Of a stretch of DNA of 64,000 nucleotides, positions 36,695 through 44,922 are shown piece after piece. Source of the stretch: Pelomonas sp. CA6 (lineage in GTDB: Bacteria > Pseudomonadota > Gammaproteobacteria > Burkholderiales > Burkholderiaceae_C); NCBI RefSeq assembly GCF_022549225.1, contig NZ_JAKZFD010000003.1, forward strand, positions 124,001-188,000, read 5' to 3'. The stretch's first letter is position 1. Each line of letters opens with the position of its first letter. Made by a program: the position numbers and the translations under genes. The notes beneath the pieces were generated by a model, which did no database searches, had not been told where the DNA came from, and saw nothing but the letters and a program-made list of their open reading frames with translations.

Positions 36695-38763
36695 CCGAGG
36701 CCACGCCGCCGGCCCGCGACAGCGACCAGGCGGCGCAGTTTCGCCTGCTGGCGGACAACGTGCCGGTGCTGATCGCGGTGTTCGAGGCGGGCGAGTCGCG
36801 CTGCGTGTTCGCCAACCGGCAGTACGCGCGCTGCTTCGGGCGCAGCGAGGACGAGGTGCTGGGCCTGCACTTCGCCGACATCATCGGCGCCGAGGCGGCA
36901 CGCGAGATCGGTCCGCATGTGCAGCGCGTGCTTCACGAGCAGGTCAGCGTGCACTACGAGCGCCGGCTGGACGACGGCAGCGGCGCGCCGCCACGCTGGC
37001 TGGACGTCAACCTGATCCCGCATCTGGATGGGCAGGGGCGGGTGGTCTCGACCTTTGTGCTGATCTCCGACGTCACCCGCTTCCGCGAGGCCGAGCGGCT
37101 GGTGCGCGAATCCGAGGAGCGGCTCGCCAAGTTCATGCAGGCCTCGGTGGAGGGTATCGTCTTCCACCGCGACGGGCGGGTCACGGATGCCAACCCGCCG
37201 GTCTGCGAGCTGGTGGGCTACCGGCTCGAGGAACTGGTCGGACGCGACACGCTGAGCCTGATCGCCCCCGACCAGCGCGACCGCGTCGGCGCGGTGATGC
37301 GCGCCGGCGCCGAACTGCGCTACGAAACCGCGGTGCTGCACAAGAACGGCGAGCGCATCCCGGTGGAATTCATCGTGCGCACGCTGCGCCGCAATGGCGA
37401 GAAGCTGCGCATGACCATCGTGCGCGACATCCGCGAACAGCTGGCCGCGCATGAGCGCATCCACCACCTGGCCCACCACGACTCGCTGACCGGGCTGCTC
37501 AACCGCAACACCTTCATGGAGCGTTTGCGCGAGCGCCTGGCCTCCGGCGAGCGCAGCCTGGCGCTGCTCTTCGTGGACCTGGACAACTTCAAGCGCGTCA
37601 ACGACTCGCTGGGCCACCTGGCCGGTGACCAGGTGCTGCGCGCGGTGGCCGAGCGGCTCAGCGCCTGCCTGCGCGAAGGCGACCTGGTGGCGCGCTTCGG
37701 CGGCGACGAGTTCGTCGTGCTGCTGGAGGGCGTGAGCGCGGCCGAAGACGCGCAGGTGGTCGTGAACGCGCTGCTGCGCGTCGTCGAGGTGCCGGTGCAA
37801 GCCGATGGCCGCGACCTGTCGGTCACGCCGTCGATCGGCGTCGCGCTGCACCCCGAGCACGGCCACAGTCCCGAGCAGCTGCTGCAGCATGCCGACACCG
37901 CGATGTACCTGGCCAAGGCGGCGGGCCGCGCCACCTACCGCTTCTTCGAGCACGAGATGGCCGCCACCGCCTATGCCGACCTCGTGCTGGAGAGCGAACT
38001 GGCCCAGGCCATCACCGCAGGCGAGTTCGTGCTGCACTACCAGCCGCAGGTCGACGCGCGCAGCGGCGCGCTGTGCGGCGCCGAGGCTTTGCTGCGCTGG
38101 CAGCACCCGCGCCGCGGGCTGCTCAGTCCCGAGGCCTTCATCGAGGTGGCCGAGCGCCACCGCCTCATGCTGCCGCTGGGCGAATGGGTGATGCAGGAGG
38201 CCGCGCGCCAGAGCCGGCGCTGGCACGAGAGCGGGCTGGCGCCGGTGCCGCTGGCGGTCAACCTGTCCAGCATGCAGTTCCGCCTCGCCAGTTTCGCGCG
38301 CTCCGTCGCCCAGGTGCTGCAGCGCGCCGGCGTGCCGGGCGCCTGGCTGGAGCTGGAGCTCACCGAGCGCATGCTCACCGACGACATCGAGGCCCTGCCC
38401 GAACTGCTGCAAAGCCTGCGCGCGCTGGGCGTGGGCATCTCCATCGACGACTTCGGCACCGGCTACACCGCGCTGGCCCATCTGACCCGGCTGCCGCTGG
38501 ACAAGCTCAAGATCGACCAGAGCTTCGTCGCCGGCCTGCCCGACGAGCGCGGCGCGCTGGCGATCACGCGCGCCATGGTGCAGATGGGCAAGGATCTGGG
38601 CCTGCGCGTCAGCGCCGAGGGCGTGCGCAACGCCGACCAGCAGCGCCTGCTCGCCGGCTGGGGCTGCGACGAGCTGCAGGGCGAGTTCATTGCCGCGCCG
38701 ATGAGCGCCGCCGACTTCGAGGACTGGGTGCGGGTGCGGGCGCCGGCCTCTGCCGGCTCCTAG
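36691..38763 (+). CDS. PAS-PAS-GGDEF-EAL cyclic di-GMP enzyme
   Basis: This 690-residue cytoplasmic protein has two PAS-type sensor domains (about 15-130 and 140-250), a GGDEF domain with intact GGDEF at 337-341 and an inhibitory I-site REGD at 328-331, and an EAL domain starting at AEALLRW (464-470). The EAL residues NLSS, ELTE, DDFGTGY and KIDQSFV are all present, so both synthesis and breakdown of c-di-GMP are possible. The start is a GTG overlapping the uracil glycosylase stop (GTGA). No membrane segment is seen, so the PAS domains should sense a cytoplasmic signal. Confidence 0.94.
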   Translation: MTEATPPARDSDQAAQFRLLADNVPVLIAVFEAGESRCVFANRQYARCFGRSEDEVLGLHFADIIGAEAAREIGPHVQRVLHEQVSVHYERRLDDGSGAPPRWLDVNLIPHLDGQGRVVSTFVLISDVTRFREAERLVRESEERLAKFMQASVEGIVFHRDGRVTDANPPVCELVGYRLEELVGRDTLSLIAPDQRDRVGAVMRAGAELRYETAVLHKNGERIPVEFIVRTLRRNGEKLRMTIVRDIREQLAAHERIHHLAHHDSLTGLLNRNTFMERLRERLASGERSLALLFVDLDNFKRVNDSLGHLAGDQVLRAVAERLSACLREGDLVARFGGDEFVVLLEGVSAAEDAQVVVNALLRVVEVPVQADGRDLSVTPSIGVALHPEHGHSPEQLLQHADTAMYLAKAAGRATYRFFEHEMAATAYADLVLESELAQAITAGEFVLHYQPQVDARSGALCGAEALLRWQHPRRGLLSPEAFIEVAERHRLMLPLGEWVMQEAARQSRRWHESGLAPVPLAVNLSSMQFRLASFARSVAQVLQRAGVPGAWLELELTERMLTDDIEALPELLQSLRALGVGISIDDFGTGYTALAHLTRLPLDKLKIDQSFVAGLPDERGALAITRAMVQMGKDLGLRVSAEGVRNADQQRLLAGWGCDELQGEFIAAPMSAADFEDWVRVRAPASAGS

Positions 38764-38766
38764 AAT
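38761..38766 (+). promoter_or_regulatory. Candidate -10 box overlapping a stop codon
   Basis: TAGAAT begins with the TAG stop of the GGDEF-EAL gene and ends 6 bases before the ATG of the methyltransferase. If used, it would give a leaderless or nearly leaderless mRNA. A GCCGGC inverted repeat lies just upstream. Confidence 0.4.
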
Positions 38767-38772
38767 CCGGCC

Positions 38773-39870
38773 ATGAGCGAAGCGACCCCGCCTTCCCCGG
38801 CGCTGATGGACCGGCTGCGCGAAGCCCTGGCGCAGGCCGGCGGCTGGCTGCCCTTTGACCGCTACATGAGCCTGGCGCTGTACGAGCCCGGCCTGGGCTA
38901 TTACACCAACGCGCGGCGCAAGTTCGGCCACATGCCGCAATCGGGCTCGGACTTCGTCACCGCGCCCGAACTCTCGCCGCTGTTCGGCCGTGCGCTGGCC
39001 CACCAACTGCGTCAGGCCCTGGACTGGTGCGGCGGCGACACCGTGCTGGAGTTCGGCGCCGGCAGTGGCGCGCTGGCCGAGCAGCTGCTGGACGCGCTGG
39101 GCGAGCGTGTCGCGCACTACCAGATCGTCGACCTGTCCGGCGTGCTGCGCGAACGCCAGCGCGAACGCCTGGCGCGCTTTGGCGAGCGCGTGCAATGGCT
39201 GGACCGCTGGCCCGAGTCCATCACCGGCGTGGTGGTCGCCAATGAATTGCTCGACGCGATGCCGGTGCAGCTGCTGCACTGGACCGGCCAGGCCTGGCAG
39301 GAGCGCGGCGTGGCGCTGGACGGGCAGGGCCGGCTGGTCTTCGAGGACCGTCCCAGCGCGCTGACCCCGCCGCCCGATGTGGCGGGGCCCTGGGTGCCAG
39401 GCACGGTGACCGAGATCCATCCCCAGGCCGAGGCCTTCGTGCGCACGCTGGCCGCGCATCTGAGGGGCGCCGCCTTCTTCATCGACTACGGCTTCCCCGA
39501 GGCCGAGTACTACCATCCGCAGCGCGTCGGCGGCACCCTGATGTGCCACCACCTGCACCGCGCCGATCCCGATCCGCTGCAGGCCCCGGGCGAGAAGGAC
39601 ATCACCGCGCATGTCAACTTCACCGGCATTGCGCTGGCGGGCCAGGACGCGGGCCTCACCGTGCTGGGCTACACCAGCCAGGCCAACTTCCTGATCAACT
39701 GCGGCCTGATCAACATGCTCTGCGAGGCCGACCTGCCGCAGCGCGCCGCCGCGCACCGGCTCATCGCCGAGCACGAGATGGGCGAGCTCTTCAAGGTGCT
39801 GGGCTTTGCCACCGGCACCGGCTTCGACGCGCTGGGCTTTGCCGCCGGCGACCGCAGCCACATGCTCTGA
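38773..39870 (+). CDS. Class I SAM-dependent methyltransferase, MidA/NDUFAF7 family
   Basis: This 365-residue protein belongs to the family of human NDUFAF7, which methylates an arginine of a complex I subunit. It has the family start (PFDRYMSLALYEPGLGYYTNARRKFG), the SDFVTAPELSPLFG segment and the SAM site EFGAGSGALAEQLL. VANELLDAMPV and FFIDYGFPEAEYYHPQR are also present. The bacterial substrate is unproven. An NDUFA9-like protein gene lies 4 kb away, but no nuo genes are in the window. Confidence 0.92.
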   Translation: MSEATPPSPALMDRLREALAQAGGWLPFDRYMSLALYEPGLGYYTNARRKFGHMPQSGSDFVTAPELSPLFGRALAHQLRQALDWCGGDTVLEFGAGSGALAEQLLDALGERVAHYQIVDLSGVLRERQRERLARFGERVQWLDRWPESITGVVVANELLDAMPVQLLHWTGQAWQERGVALDGQGRLVFEDRPSALTPPPDVAGPWVPGTVTEIHPQAEAFVRTLAAHLRGAAFFIDYGFPEAEYYHPQRVGGTLMCHHLHRADPDPLQAPGEKDITAHVNFTGIALAGQDAGLTVLGYTSQANFLINCGLINMLCEADLPQRAAAHRLIAEHEMGELFKVLGFATGTGFDALGFAAGDRSHML

Positions 39871-40059
39871 CGCGCCGACGCAATCCCCTTCCCATGGGGA
39901 GGCTGTCGCGCGCACCCGACGCGGCGCTCCGCGCCGTGGCTCGCACAATGCGCCTGCCTTGCGCTGGCGCACACCCCAGGCCGGCGACCGCTGCACATTG
40001 GATGGGCGGTCTCCGCGCGGGCCCGCGCCCCAGACAAGCCTTGATTCAGGAGTCGTCCC

Positions 40060-41070
40060 ATGTCCGTTCGCATCCCCTTGGGTGGCCTGGCCGCCCTGTC
40101 CACCTTGCTGCTGGCCGCCTGCGGTGGCGGCGGTGGCGGCAGCGAGAGCAGCACGCCGCCGGTGCAGACCGCCACGGCGCTGGCGGTGAGCGCCAGCAAT
40201 TACACGACCGTGGCCCAGCAGTCGGTGTCTTCGTCGCTGTATCTGCTGGACAGCGCCGAGTCCGTGCTGGGCGCGCAGAGCGCCGGGCTGAATGCGCCAC
40301 TGCGGTATGCGCTGGCGCAGACCGAGCGGCTGGCGGCCTGGTTCGCCAAGGCGCCGCGCAGCGTGGCCGGCGCGACCCAGAGCTACAGCGAGGCCTGCGC
40401 GGGCGGCGGACGCATCGATCTGGTGCTGACCGACGTCAATGGCAACGGCCAGCTGGACGCCAACGACGGCGTCAAGCTGACGGCGGTGAGTTGCGTCGAA
40501 TCCGGCGTGACCCTCAACGGCACGCTGGACATGACGCTGACCGCCGTCACCGGCTCTTTCGGGACCGTCAGCTACAGCGGCAGCGTGCGCCTGCGCCTGA
40601 GCAATTTCTCCTCGCAAACGGCCACCGCCAGCGCTACCGGCAATGGTGAGATGACGGTGGATCTCAGCGTCAATTCGGCCACCAGCAGCAGCGCCACGCT
40701 GACCGTGCCCGCCTTCACGCTCAGCGGCCAGAGCGGCGGGGTCAGCTACAACAGCAGCCTGAGCAACTACCGGCTCAGCGTGGTCAAGGCCCCCACGACG
40801 GCGTCCTATACCGTCGCCGTGAGCGTCAGCGGCGATCTCAGCGGCTCGCTGCTGGAGAGCAAGCAGATCAGCCTGAGCACGCCGACGCCGCTGCTGCGCA
40901 ACGCCACGGACACCGACCCGTCCAGCGGCCAGCTGCTGGTGCGCGGTGCCGCGGGCAGCCAGGTGCGCATCAGCGCCCAGGCCGGTGGCGTCGCGCTGAT
41001 CGAGTTGGACGCGGACGGCAACGGCAGCTATGAGCTGTCCACCACGCGCAGCTGGAGCCAGCTGCGTTGA
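40060..41070 (+). CDS. Putative lipoprotein with calcium-loop-like motifs, unknown function
   Basis: This 336-residue protein has a signal peptide and lipobox (LLAAC, Cys about 22), then a Gly/Ser linker. The mature part is Ser/Thr-rich and beta-like (TGSFGTVSYSGSVRLRLSNFSSQT). It contains two loops like EF-hand or dockerin calcium sites: DVNGNGQLDAND (about residues 126-137) and DADGNGSYE near the C-terminus. I do not recognise the family. The stop overlaps the start of the next gene, a predicted outer-membrane barrel, so the two are very likely partners. Confidence 0.7.
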   Translation: MSVRIPLGGLAALSTLLLAACGGGGGGSESSTPPVQTATALAVSASNYTTVAQQSVSSSLYLLDSAESVLGAQSAGLNAPLRYALAQTERLAAWFAKAPRSVAGATQSYSEACAGGGRIDLVLTDVNGNGQLDANDGVKLTAVSCVESGVTLNGTLDMTLTAVTGSFGTVSYSGSVRLRLSNFSSQTATASATGNGEMTVDLSVNSATSSSATLTVPAFTLSGQSGGVSYNSSLSNYRLSVVKAPTTASYTVAVSVSGDLSGSLLESKQISLSTPTPLLRNATDTDPSSGQLLVRGAAGSQVRISAQAGGVALIELDADGNGSYELSTTRSWSQLR

Positions 41071-41900
41071 GCCCCCGCGTGCGCCTGGCCGCCATGCTGC
41101 CGCTGCTGGCGGTGGCCTGGCCGGTGCTGGCCGGCGGCGCACCAACGGGCGCGGCGGCGGACTGGCAGTTCAGCGTCGCCGCGCTGTCGGTGCACAGCCG
41201 CTGGGACGAGCATGACGACGAGGACCGTCGCCTGCTGCAGGAGCGCGGCCGGCGGCCCGGGCTGATGTTGGGCCTGGCCCGGCAGCAAGGGCCCTGGACG
41301 CTGGCGCTGGCCTGGCGTGGGCAGCGCGGTGGGCGCGACTACCAGGGGCAGAGCAATGCCGGCACGCCGCTGCGCACGCGCAGCGCGCTGCGTGACGACG
41401 CGTTGCAGCTGACGCTGTGGCGCGCGCTGCCGGTCGCCTCGCTGCCTCTGCAGGCCGGGCTGCAGCTGCGCGGGGACCGACGCGAGCGCACCTTGGCCGG
41501 CGTCGGCGCGGTGCAGGGATATCCGGAACGCCACCAGGCCTGGACCCTGTGGGCCGGCCTGCGCGGCGAACAGGCGCTGCCGGCCGGCTGGTCGCTGGGC
41601 GGTGAGCTGTGGCTGGGCGGCGGGCCGCGAGCCCATGTGGATGTGGCGCTGCCCCAGGCCGACCCCGTGCGCCTGCCCACCGGCGCGCGCAGCGGGCTGG
41701 CCGGGGCCGTCGAGCTGGCGACGCCGCGCAGCGGCGGCGGCTGGCGCGCCAGGCTGGCGCTGCAGGGACTGAACGAGCGCGTGCGCGCCGGTGAAGCGCG
41801 TCCGTTGTGGCGCGAGGGCGCGCTGGTGGGCGGCGCCCGCCAGCCGGCCCATCGCCTTCTGGAATCAGGACTGGTGCTGGGACTGGACGGGCGCTTCTGA
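41067..41900 (+). CDS. Predicted outer-membrane beta-barrel protein, unknown family
   Basis: This protein of about 277 residues has a signal peptide (MLPLLAVAWPVLAGG) and alternating hydrophobic strands with Trp/Arg-rich turns (WTLALAWRGQRGGRDYQGQ, WTLWAGLRGEQALPAGWSLGGELWLGGG). The last residue is Phe (LVLGLDGRF), the usual end of an outer-membrane barrel. I used the TTG at 41067, which overlaps the upstream stop (TTGA) and has a GGAG 10 bases before it; an ATG at 41094 is possible. It is translationally coupled to the lipoprotein before it. Confidence 0.7.
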   Translation: MSPRVRLAAMLPLLAVAWPVLAGGAPTGAAADWQFSVAALSVHSRWDEHDDEDRRLLQERGRRPGLMLGLARQQGPWTLALAWRGQRGGRDYQGQSNAGTPLRTRSALRDDALQLTLWRALPVASLPLQAGLQLRGDRRERTLAGVGAVQGYPERHQAWTLWAGLRGEQALPAGWSLGGELWLGGGPRAHVDVALPQADPVRLPTGARSGLAGAVELATPRSGGGWRARLALQGLNERVRAGEARPLWREGALVGGARQPAHRLLESGLVLGLDGRF

Positions 41901-41907
41901 GCGGCCT

Positions 41908-41921
41908 GAGGTCAGGTCTTG
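41908..41921 (+). repeat. 14-base dispersed motif, one-mismatch copy
   Basis: GAGGTCAGGTCTTG differs from the consensus GGGGTCAGGTCTTG at one base. It lies in the short spacer between the convergent barrel-protein and cca genes. Confidence 0.6.
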
Positions 41922-41940
41922 CCCCAGGCGCAGTCGTCCC

Positions 41941-43158
41941 TCAGGCTTCCTTCAGCGCCGCCAGGCGGGCGCGCTGGATCGCGCGGCCCACGTCCGGACC
42001 GGACAGGCCACGTGCCAGCGCCTGTGCGCTGACTGCGGCCTGGTCCAGCGCCTGCAGCCGGCGCAAGTCGGCCAGGCGCGCCGCGCGCTGCGGATAGTCG
42101 CGCTGCTGCAGCCCCGCGCGGCCGCGCGCATCGCATTCGCAGGCCAGCAGCAGCTGTTCGAAGCGCTCCGGCCGGCGCAGCGCATCGCAGCGCTCCAGCA
42201 GGCGCAGCCGGGCCTCGGGGCTCAGCGACAGGCTCTGGTGGATGTGGGTGTGCTCGCGCGCGGTCAGCTCGGCCAGTTCACGGCAATCGCTGGGCACCTT
42301 CCAGCGCTCGGACAGCTGCTGCGCCAGCCTGGCGCTGCGGCTCTCGTGGGCGATGTGGCGCGGCCACTCCTCGCGCGGCGTCAGCCCCTTGCCCAGGTCG
42401 TGGCATAGCGCGGCATAGCGCACCGGCAGCGGCGCGTCGGCGCGCGCGCATTCGTCCAGCACCAGCAGCACATGGGCGCCGGTGTCGATCTCCGGATGAT
42501 GCGCCTCGGGTTGCGGCACGCCCCAGAGCCGGTCCAGCTCCGGCGCCAGCCGCGCCAGCGCGCCGCAGTCGCGCAGCACCTCCAGCATGCGCGAGGGCCG
42601 GGTCTCCATCAGCCCGCGAGCGAGCTCCTGCCAGACGCGTTCGGCCACCAGCGCGTCCACCTCGCCGGCCTCGGCCATGCGGCGCATCAGCGCCAGCGTC
42701 TCGGGCGCGACGCGGAAGGCGGGCAGGCGCGCCGCGAAGCGCGCCAGGCGCAGAATGCGCACCGGGTCCTCGGCGAAAGCCTCGGAGACATGGCGCAGCA
42801 CGCCGTCGCGCAGGTCGCGCTCCCCGCCATAGGGGTCGATCAGGCGGCCTTCTTCGTCCTCAGCCATCGCGTTGATGCTGAGATCGCGGCGCGCCAGGTC
42901 TTGCTCCAGCGTGACATCGGGCGCGGCATGGAAGGCGAAGCCGTGGTAGCCGGGCGCGGTCTTGCGCTCGGTGCGCGCCAGCGCGTACTCCTCATGGCTG
43001 TCCGGGTGCAGGAAGACGGGAAAGTCCTTGCCCACCGGCATGAAGCCGCGCGCGCGCATCTGCGCCGGGTCGGCGCCCACCACCACCCAGTCCACGTCGC
43101 TGACCGGCCGCCCGAGCAGCCGGTCCCGCACCGCGCCGCCCACTTTGTAAATCTGCAT
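41941..43158 (-). CDS. cca: Multifunctional CCA-adding enzyme
   Basis: Cca adds or repairs the CCA end of tRNAs. The 405 residues include the class II nucleotidyltransferase core ([27 protein letters not shown] with the DxD metal site) and the [12 protein letters not shown] motif. A C-terminal HD domain ([11 protein letters not shown]) gives phosphatase and phosphodiesterase activities in the E. coli type. I chose the ATG at 43158, where the family's [12 protein letters not shown] starts. The stop is close to the convergent barrel gene. Confidence 0.95.
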   Translation of the reverse strand: MQIYKVGGAVRDRLLGRPVSDVDWVVVGADPAQMRARGFMPVGKDFPVFLHPDSHEEYALARTERKTAPGYHGFAFHAAPDVTLEQDLARRDLSINAMAEDEEGRLIDPYGGERDLRDGVLRHVSEAFAEDPVRILRLARFAARLPAFRVAPETLALMRRMAEAGEVDALVAERVWQELARGLMETRPSRMLEVLRDCGALARLAPELDRLWGVPQPEAHHPEIDTGAHVLLVLDECARADAPLPVRYAALCHDLGKGLTPREEWPRHIAHESRSARLAQQLSERWKVPSDCRELAELTAREHTHIHQSLSLSPEARLRLLERCDALRRPERFEQLLLACECDARGRAGLQQRDYPQRAARLADLRRLQALDQAAVSAQALARGLSGPDVGRAIQRARLAALKEA

Positions 43159-43177
43159 GTCGTGCCGTGCTCTCGCC

Positions 43178-43191
43178 GGGGTCAGGTCTTG
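43178..43191 (+). repeat. 14-base dispersed motif, exact copy 2
   Basis: GGGGTCAGGTCTTG covers the last codons and the TGA stop of the glutathione transferase gene on the minus strand, so the motif itself supplies the stop codon. Confidence 0.75.
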
Positions 43192-43871
43192 CTGGGTGCC
43201 GGGCGATAGGGTTCGTCGTCGGCGATGAAGTCGTGCTCGGCACGCGCGTCGTCCATCCATTCGCGCACCGCGGGCACCTCGATCATGCGCGCCGCGTAGC
43301 CGGCCACGGTGTCGGACATCGGCAGGCCGTAGCCGCGCAGCCGCATCACCACCGGCGCGAAATAGGCGTCGACCGTGCCAAAGGCGCCGAACAGGAAGGG
43401 GCCGCCGCTGGCGCGCAGCGCGTCCTCGAACAGCGCGTGCACGCGCGCCAGGTCGCGTTGCAGGCCGGGTTCGCGCTGCAGCAGCTGCGGGCCGAGCTCG
43501 CTCAGCTCCGCCTCGATGTTCATCGGGCAGAGGCTGCGCAGCTGGCCGAAGCCGGCATGCATCTCCGCGCACAGGCTGCGCGCACGGGCGCGCAGGCGGG
43601 CCTCGCGCGGCCAGAGGGCATGCTCGGGATGGCGGTCGGCCAGGTATTCGGCGATGGCCAGCGTGTCCCAGACCGCGAAGCCGTCGTCCTCCACCAGCAC
43701 CGGCACCTTGCCGGCCGGCGTGACGCTGGCGAGCTCGGCGTAGAAGGTGGAGCCGGGGTTGAAGTCGAAGCGCAGCTTGCGCTCGACGAAGGGGATGCCG
43801 AAATGCTTCAGCAGCACCCAGGGCCGCATGGACCAGGACGAGTAGTTCTTGTTGCCGATCACCAATTGCAT
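43182..43871 (-). CDS. Glutathione S-transferase family protein
   Basis: This 229-residue cytoplasmic protein has a thioredoxin-like N-terminal domain ([24 protein letters not shown]) with the Ser/Tyr region of the glutathione site. The [18 protein letters not shown] segment carries the usual glutathione-binding acidic/Ser pair. A helical C-terminal domain follows from about residue 90. The [10 protein letters not shown] start is like bacterial GSTs of unknown substrate. Its stop codon lies inside a copy of the 14-base motif. It is followed by cca on the same strand. Confidence 0.88.
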   Translation of the reverse strand: MQLVIGNKNYSSWSMRPWVLLKHFGIPFVERKLRFDFNPGSTFYAELASVTPAGKVPVLVEDDGFAVWDTLAIAEYLADRHPEHALWPREARLRARARSLCAEMHAGFGQLRSLCPMNIEAELSELGPQLLQREPGLQRDLARVHALFEDALRASGGPFLFGAFGTVDAYFAPVVMRLRGYGLPMSDTVAGYAARMIEVPAVREWMDDARAEHDFIADDEPYRPAPSKT

Positions 43872-43958
43872 GTTGTGCTCCTTGCCGCGAAGGGGGCAGC
43901 TTAACGATTCGCGGCGCCCCGTTGATGAGGCTTGTGCAAGTGATTGATGCGCCGCCGC

Positions 43959-44915
43959 TCAGCGCCCGGCGCGCATGCGCCAGGGGTCCAGCCGGGCGGG
44001 CCCGGTCTGCGGCGCCAGATAGCCGGCCGCCACCGCCTCGAGTTCCGCGGCGGCGATGCCCAGCTCGGCCAGGCCCGGATGGCGGCCCGACGCCACATTG
44101 GGCAGCCGCATGGAGCGCAGGTTGTCGCGCGACATCAGCGGCTCGCCGGGCAGGCATTCCAGCGCCAGCGCCTGCAGCCAGCCCAGCGCTTCGGGCAGCG
44201 GCAGCAGGGGCCGCGGCTGGCCGCTGAGCCGGCCGGCCAGGCGCACCAGCTCGGCCAGGGTCCAGATGCGCGGGCCGGCCAGCTCATAGGTTTCGCCGAT
44301 GGCGGCGGGGCGGGGCAGCAGGCGGCACAGCGCCTGGGCCACGTCCTCCACCCAGACCGGCTGGAAGCGTGCGTTGCCGCCGGCCAGCGGCATCAGCGGC
44401 CAGCTCGCCTGCAGCGCGGCGAACAGGTTCAGGAAGCGGTCGTCCTGCCCGAAGATCACCGACGGCCGCACCAGCGTCCAGTCCAGCCCACTGTTGCGCA
44501 CGCTGTTCTCGCCGCGCGCCTTGCTGCGCAGGTACAGCGACGGCGCCTCGCCGCCGCCGTCGGTCACGCCCAGCGCGCTGACATGGACCAGGCGGCGCAC
44601 GCCGGCGTCGTGGCAGGCGGCCGCCAGCCGGCGCGGCAGTTCGGCATGCACCTGCTCGAAGCGCGCGGCGCTGCCATGCAGCACGGCGATCAGGTTGAGC
44701 ACCGCGTCCTGGCCCTGCAGCAGCCGGCGCAGCTGTGCCGGGTCGAACACATCGGCCTGCTGTACGACCAGGCCGGGCAGCGGCAGCAGCGGCTGGGCAT
44801 GCGTCAGCCGGCGCGTTGCCACGGTGATCTGCGCCGCGCCGCCGTGGGCGCGCAGCCAGTGTTCGCAGAAGCTGCGGCCGACAAAGCCGCTGCCGCCGAG
44901 TACGAGGAGGTTCAT
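43959..44915 (-). CDS. NDUFA9-like NAD(P)-binding protein (atypical SDR family)
   Basis: This 318-residue protein is of the atypical short-chain dehydrogenase family that includes the complex I subunit NDUFA9. The N-terminal dinucleotide motif is [12 protein letters not shown] (5-16), followed by [12 protein letters not shown] and VHVSALG; no Tyr-x3-Lys active site is obvious, as is common in this group. In bacteria such proteins may help assemble or repair quinone enzymes. It is followed on the minus strand by the GST and cca genes, and starts 7 bases after the slt stop. Confidence 0.88.
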   Translation of the reverse strand: MNLLVLGGSGFVGRSFCEHWLRAHGGAAQITVATRRLTHAQPLLPLPGLVVQQADVFDPAQLRRLLQGQDAVLNLIAVLHGSAARFEQVHAELPRRLAAACHDAGVRRLVHVSALGVTDGGGEAPSLYLRSKARGENSVRNSGLDWTLVRPSVIFGQDDRFLNLFAALQASWPLMPLAGGNARFQPVWVEDVAQALCRLLPRPAAIGETYELAGPRIWTLAELVRLAGRLSGQPRPLLPLPEALGWLQALALECLPGEPLMSRDNLRSMRLPNVASGRHPGLAELGIAAAELEAVAAGYLAPQTGPARLDPWRMRAGR

Positions 44916-44922
44916 GTTGGCG

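Noticed and set aside
40015-40028. 14-base GC-only palindrome before the lipoprotein gene at 40060
   Set aside because: GCGCGGGCCCGCGC is a perfect dyad, but such GC palindromes are expected often at this base composition, and it is not placed at a recognisable promoter.
36610-41145. Open frame of 1511 codons on the minus strand
   Set aside because: It runs antisense through the uracil glycosylase, GGDEF-EAL, methyltransferase and lipoprotein genes, all well supported. Its translation is His/Gln/Arg-rich without family features, a usual by-product of very high GC.
42892-42905. Possible further copy of the 14-base motif in cca
   Set aside because: It reads GCCAGGTCTTGC but has more than one mismatch to the consensus and fits ordinary codons, so it was not counted.
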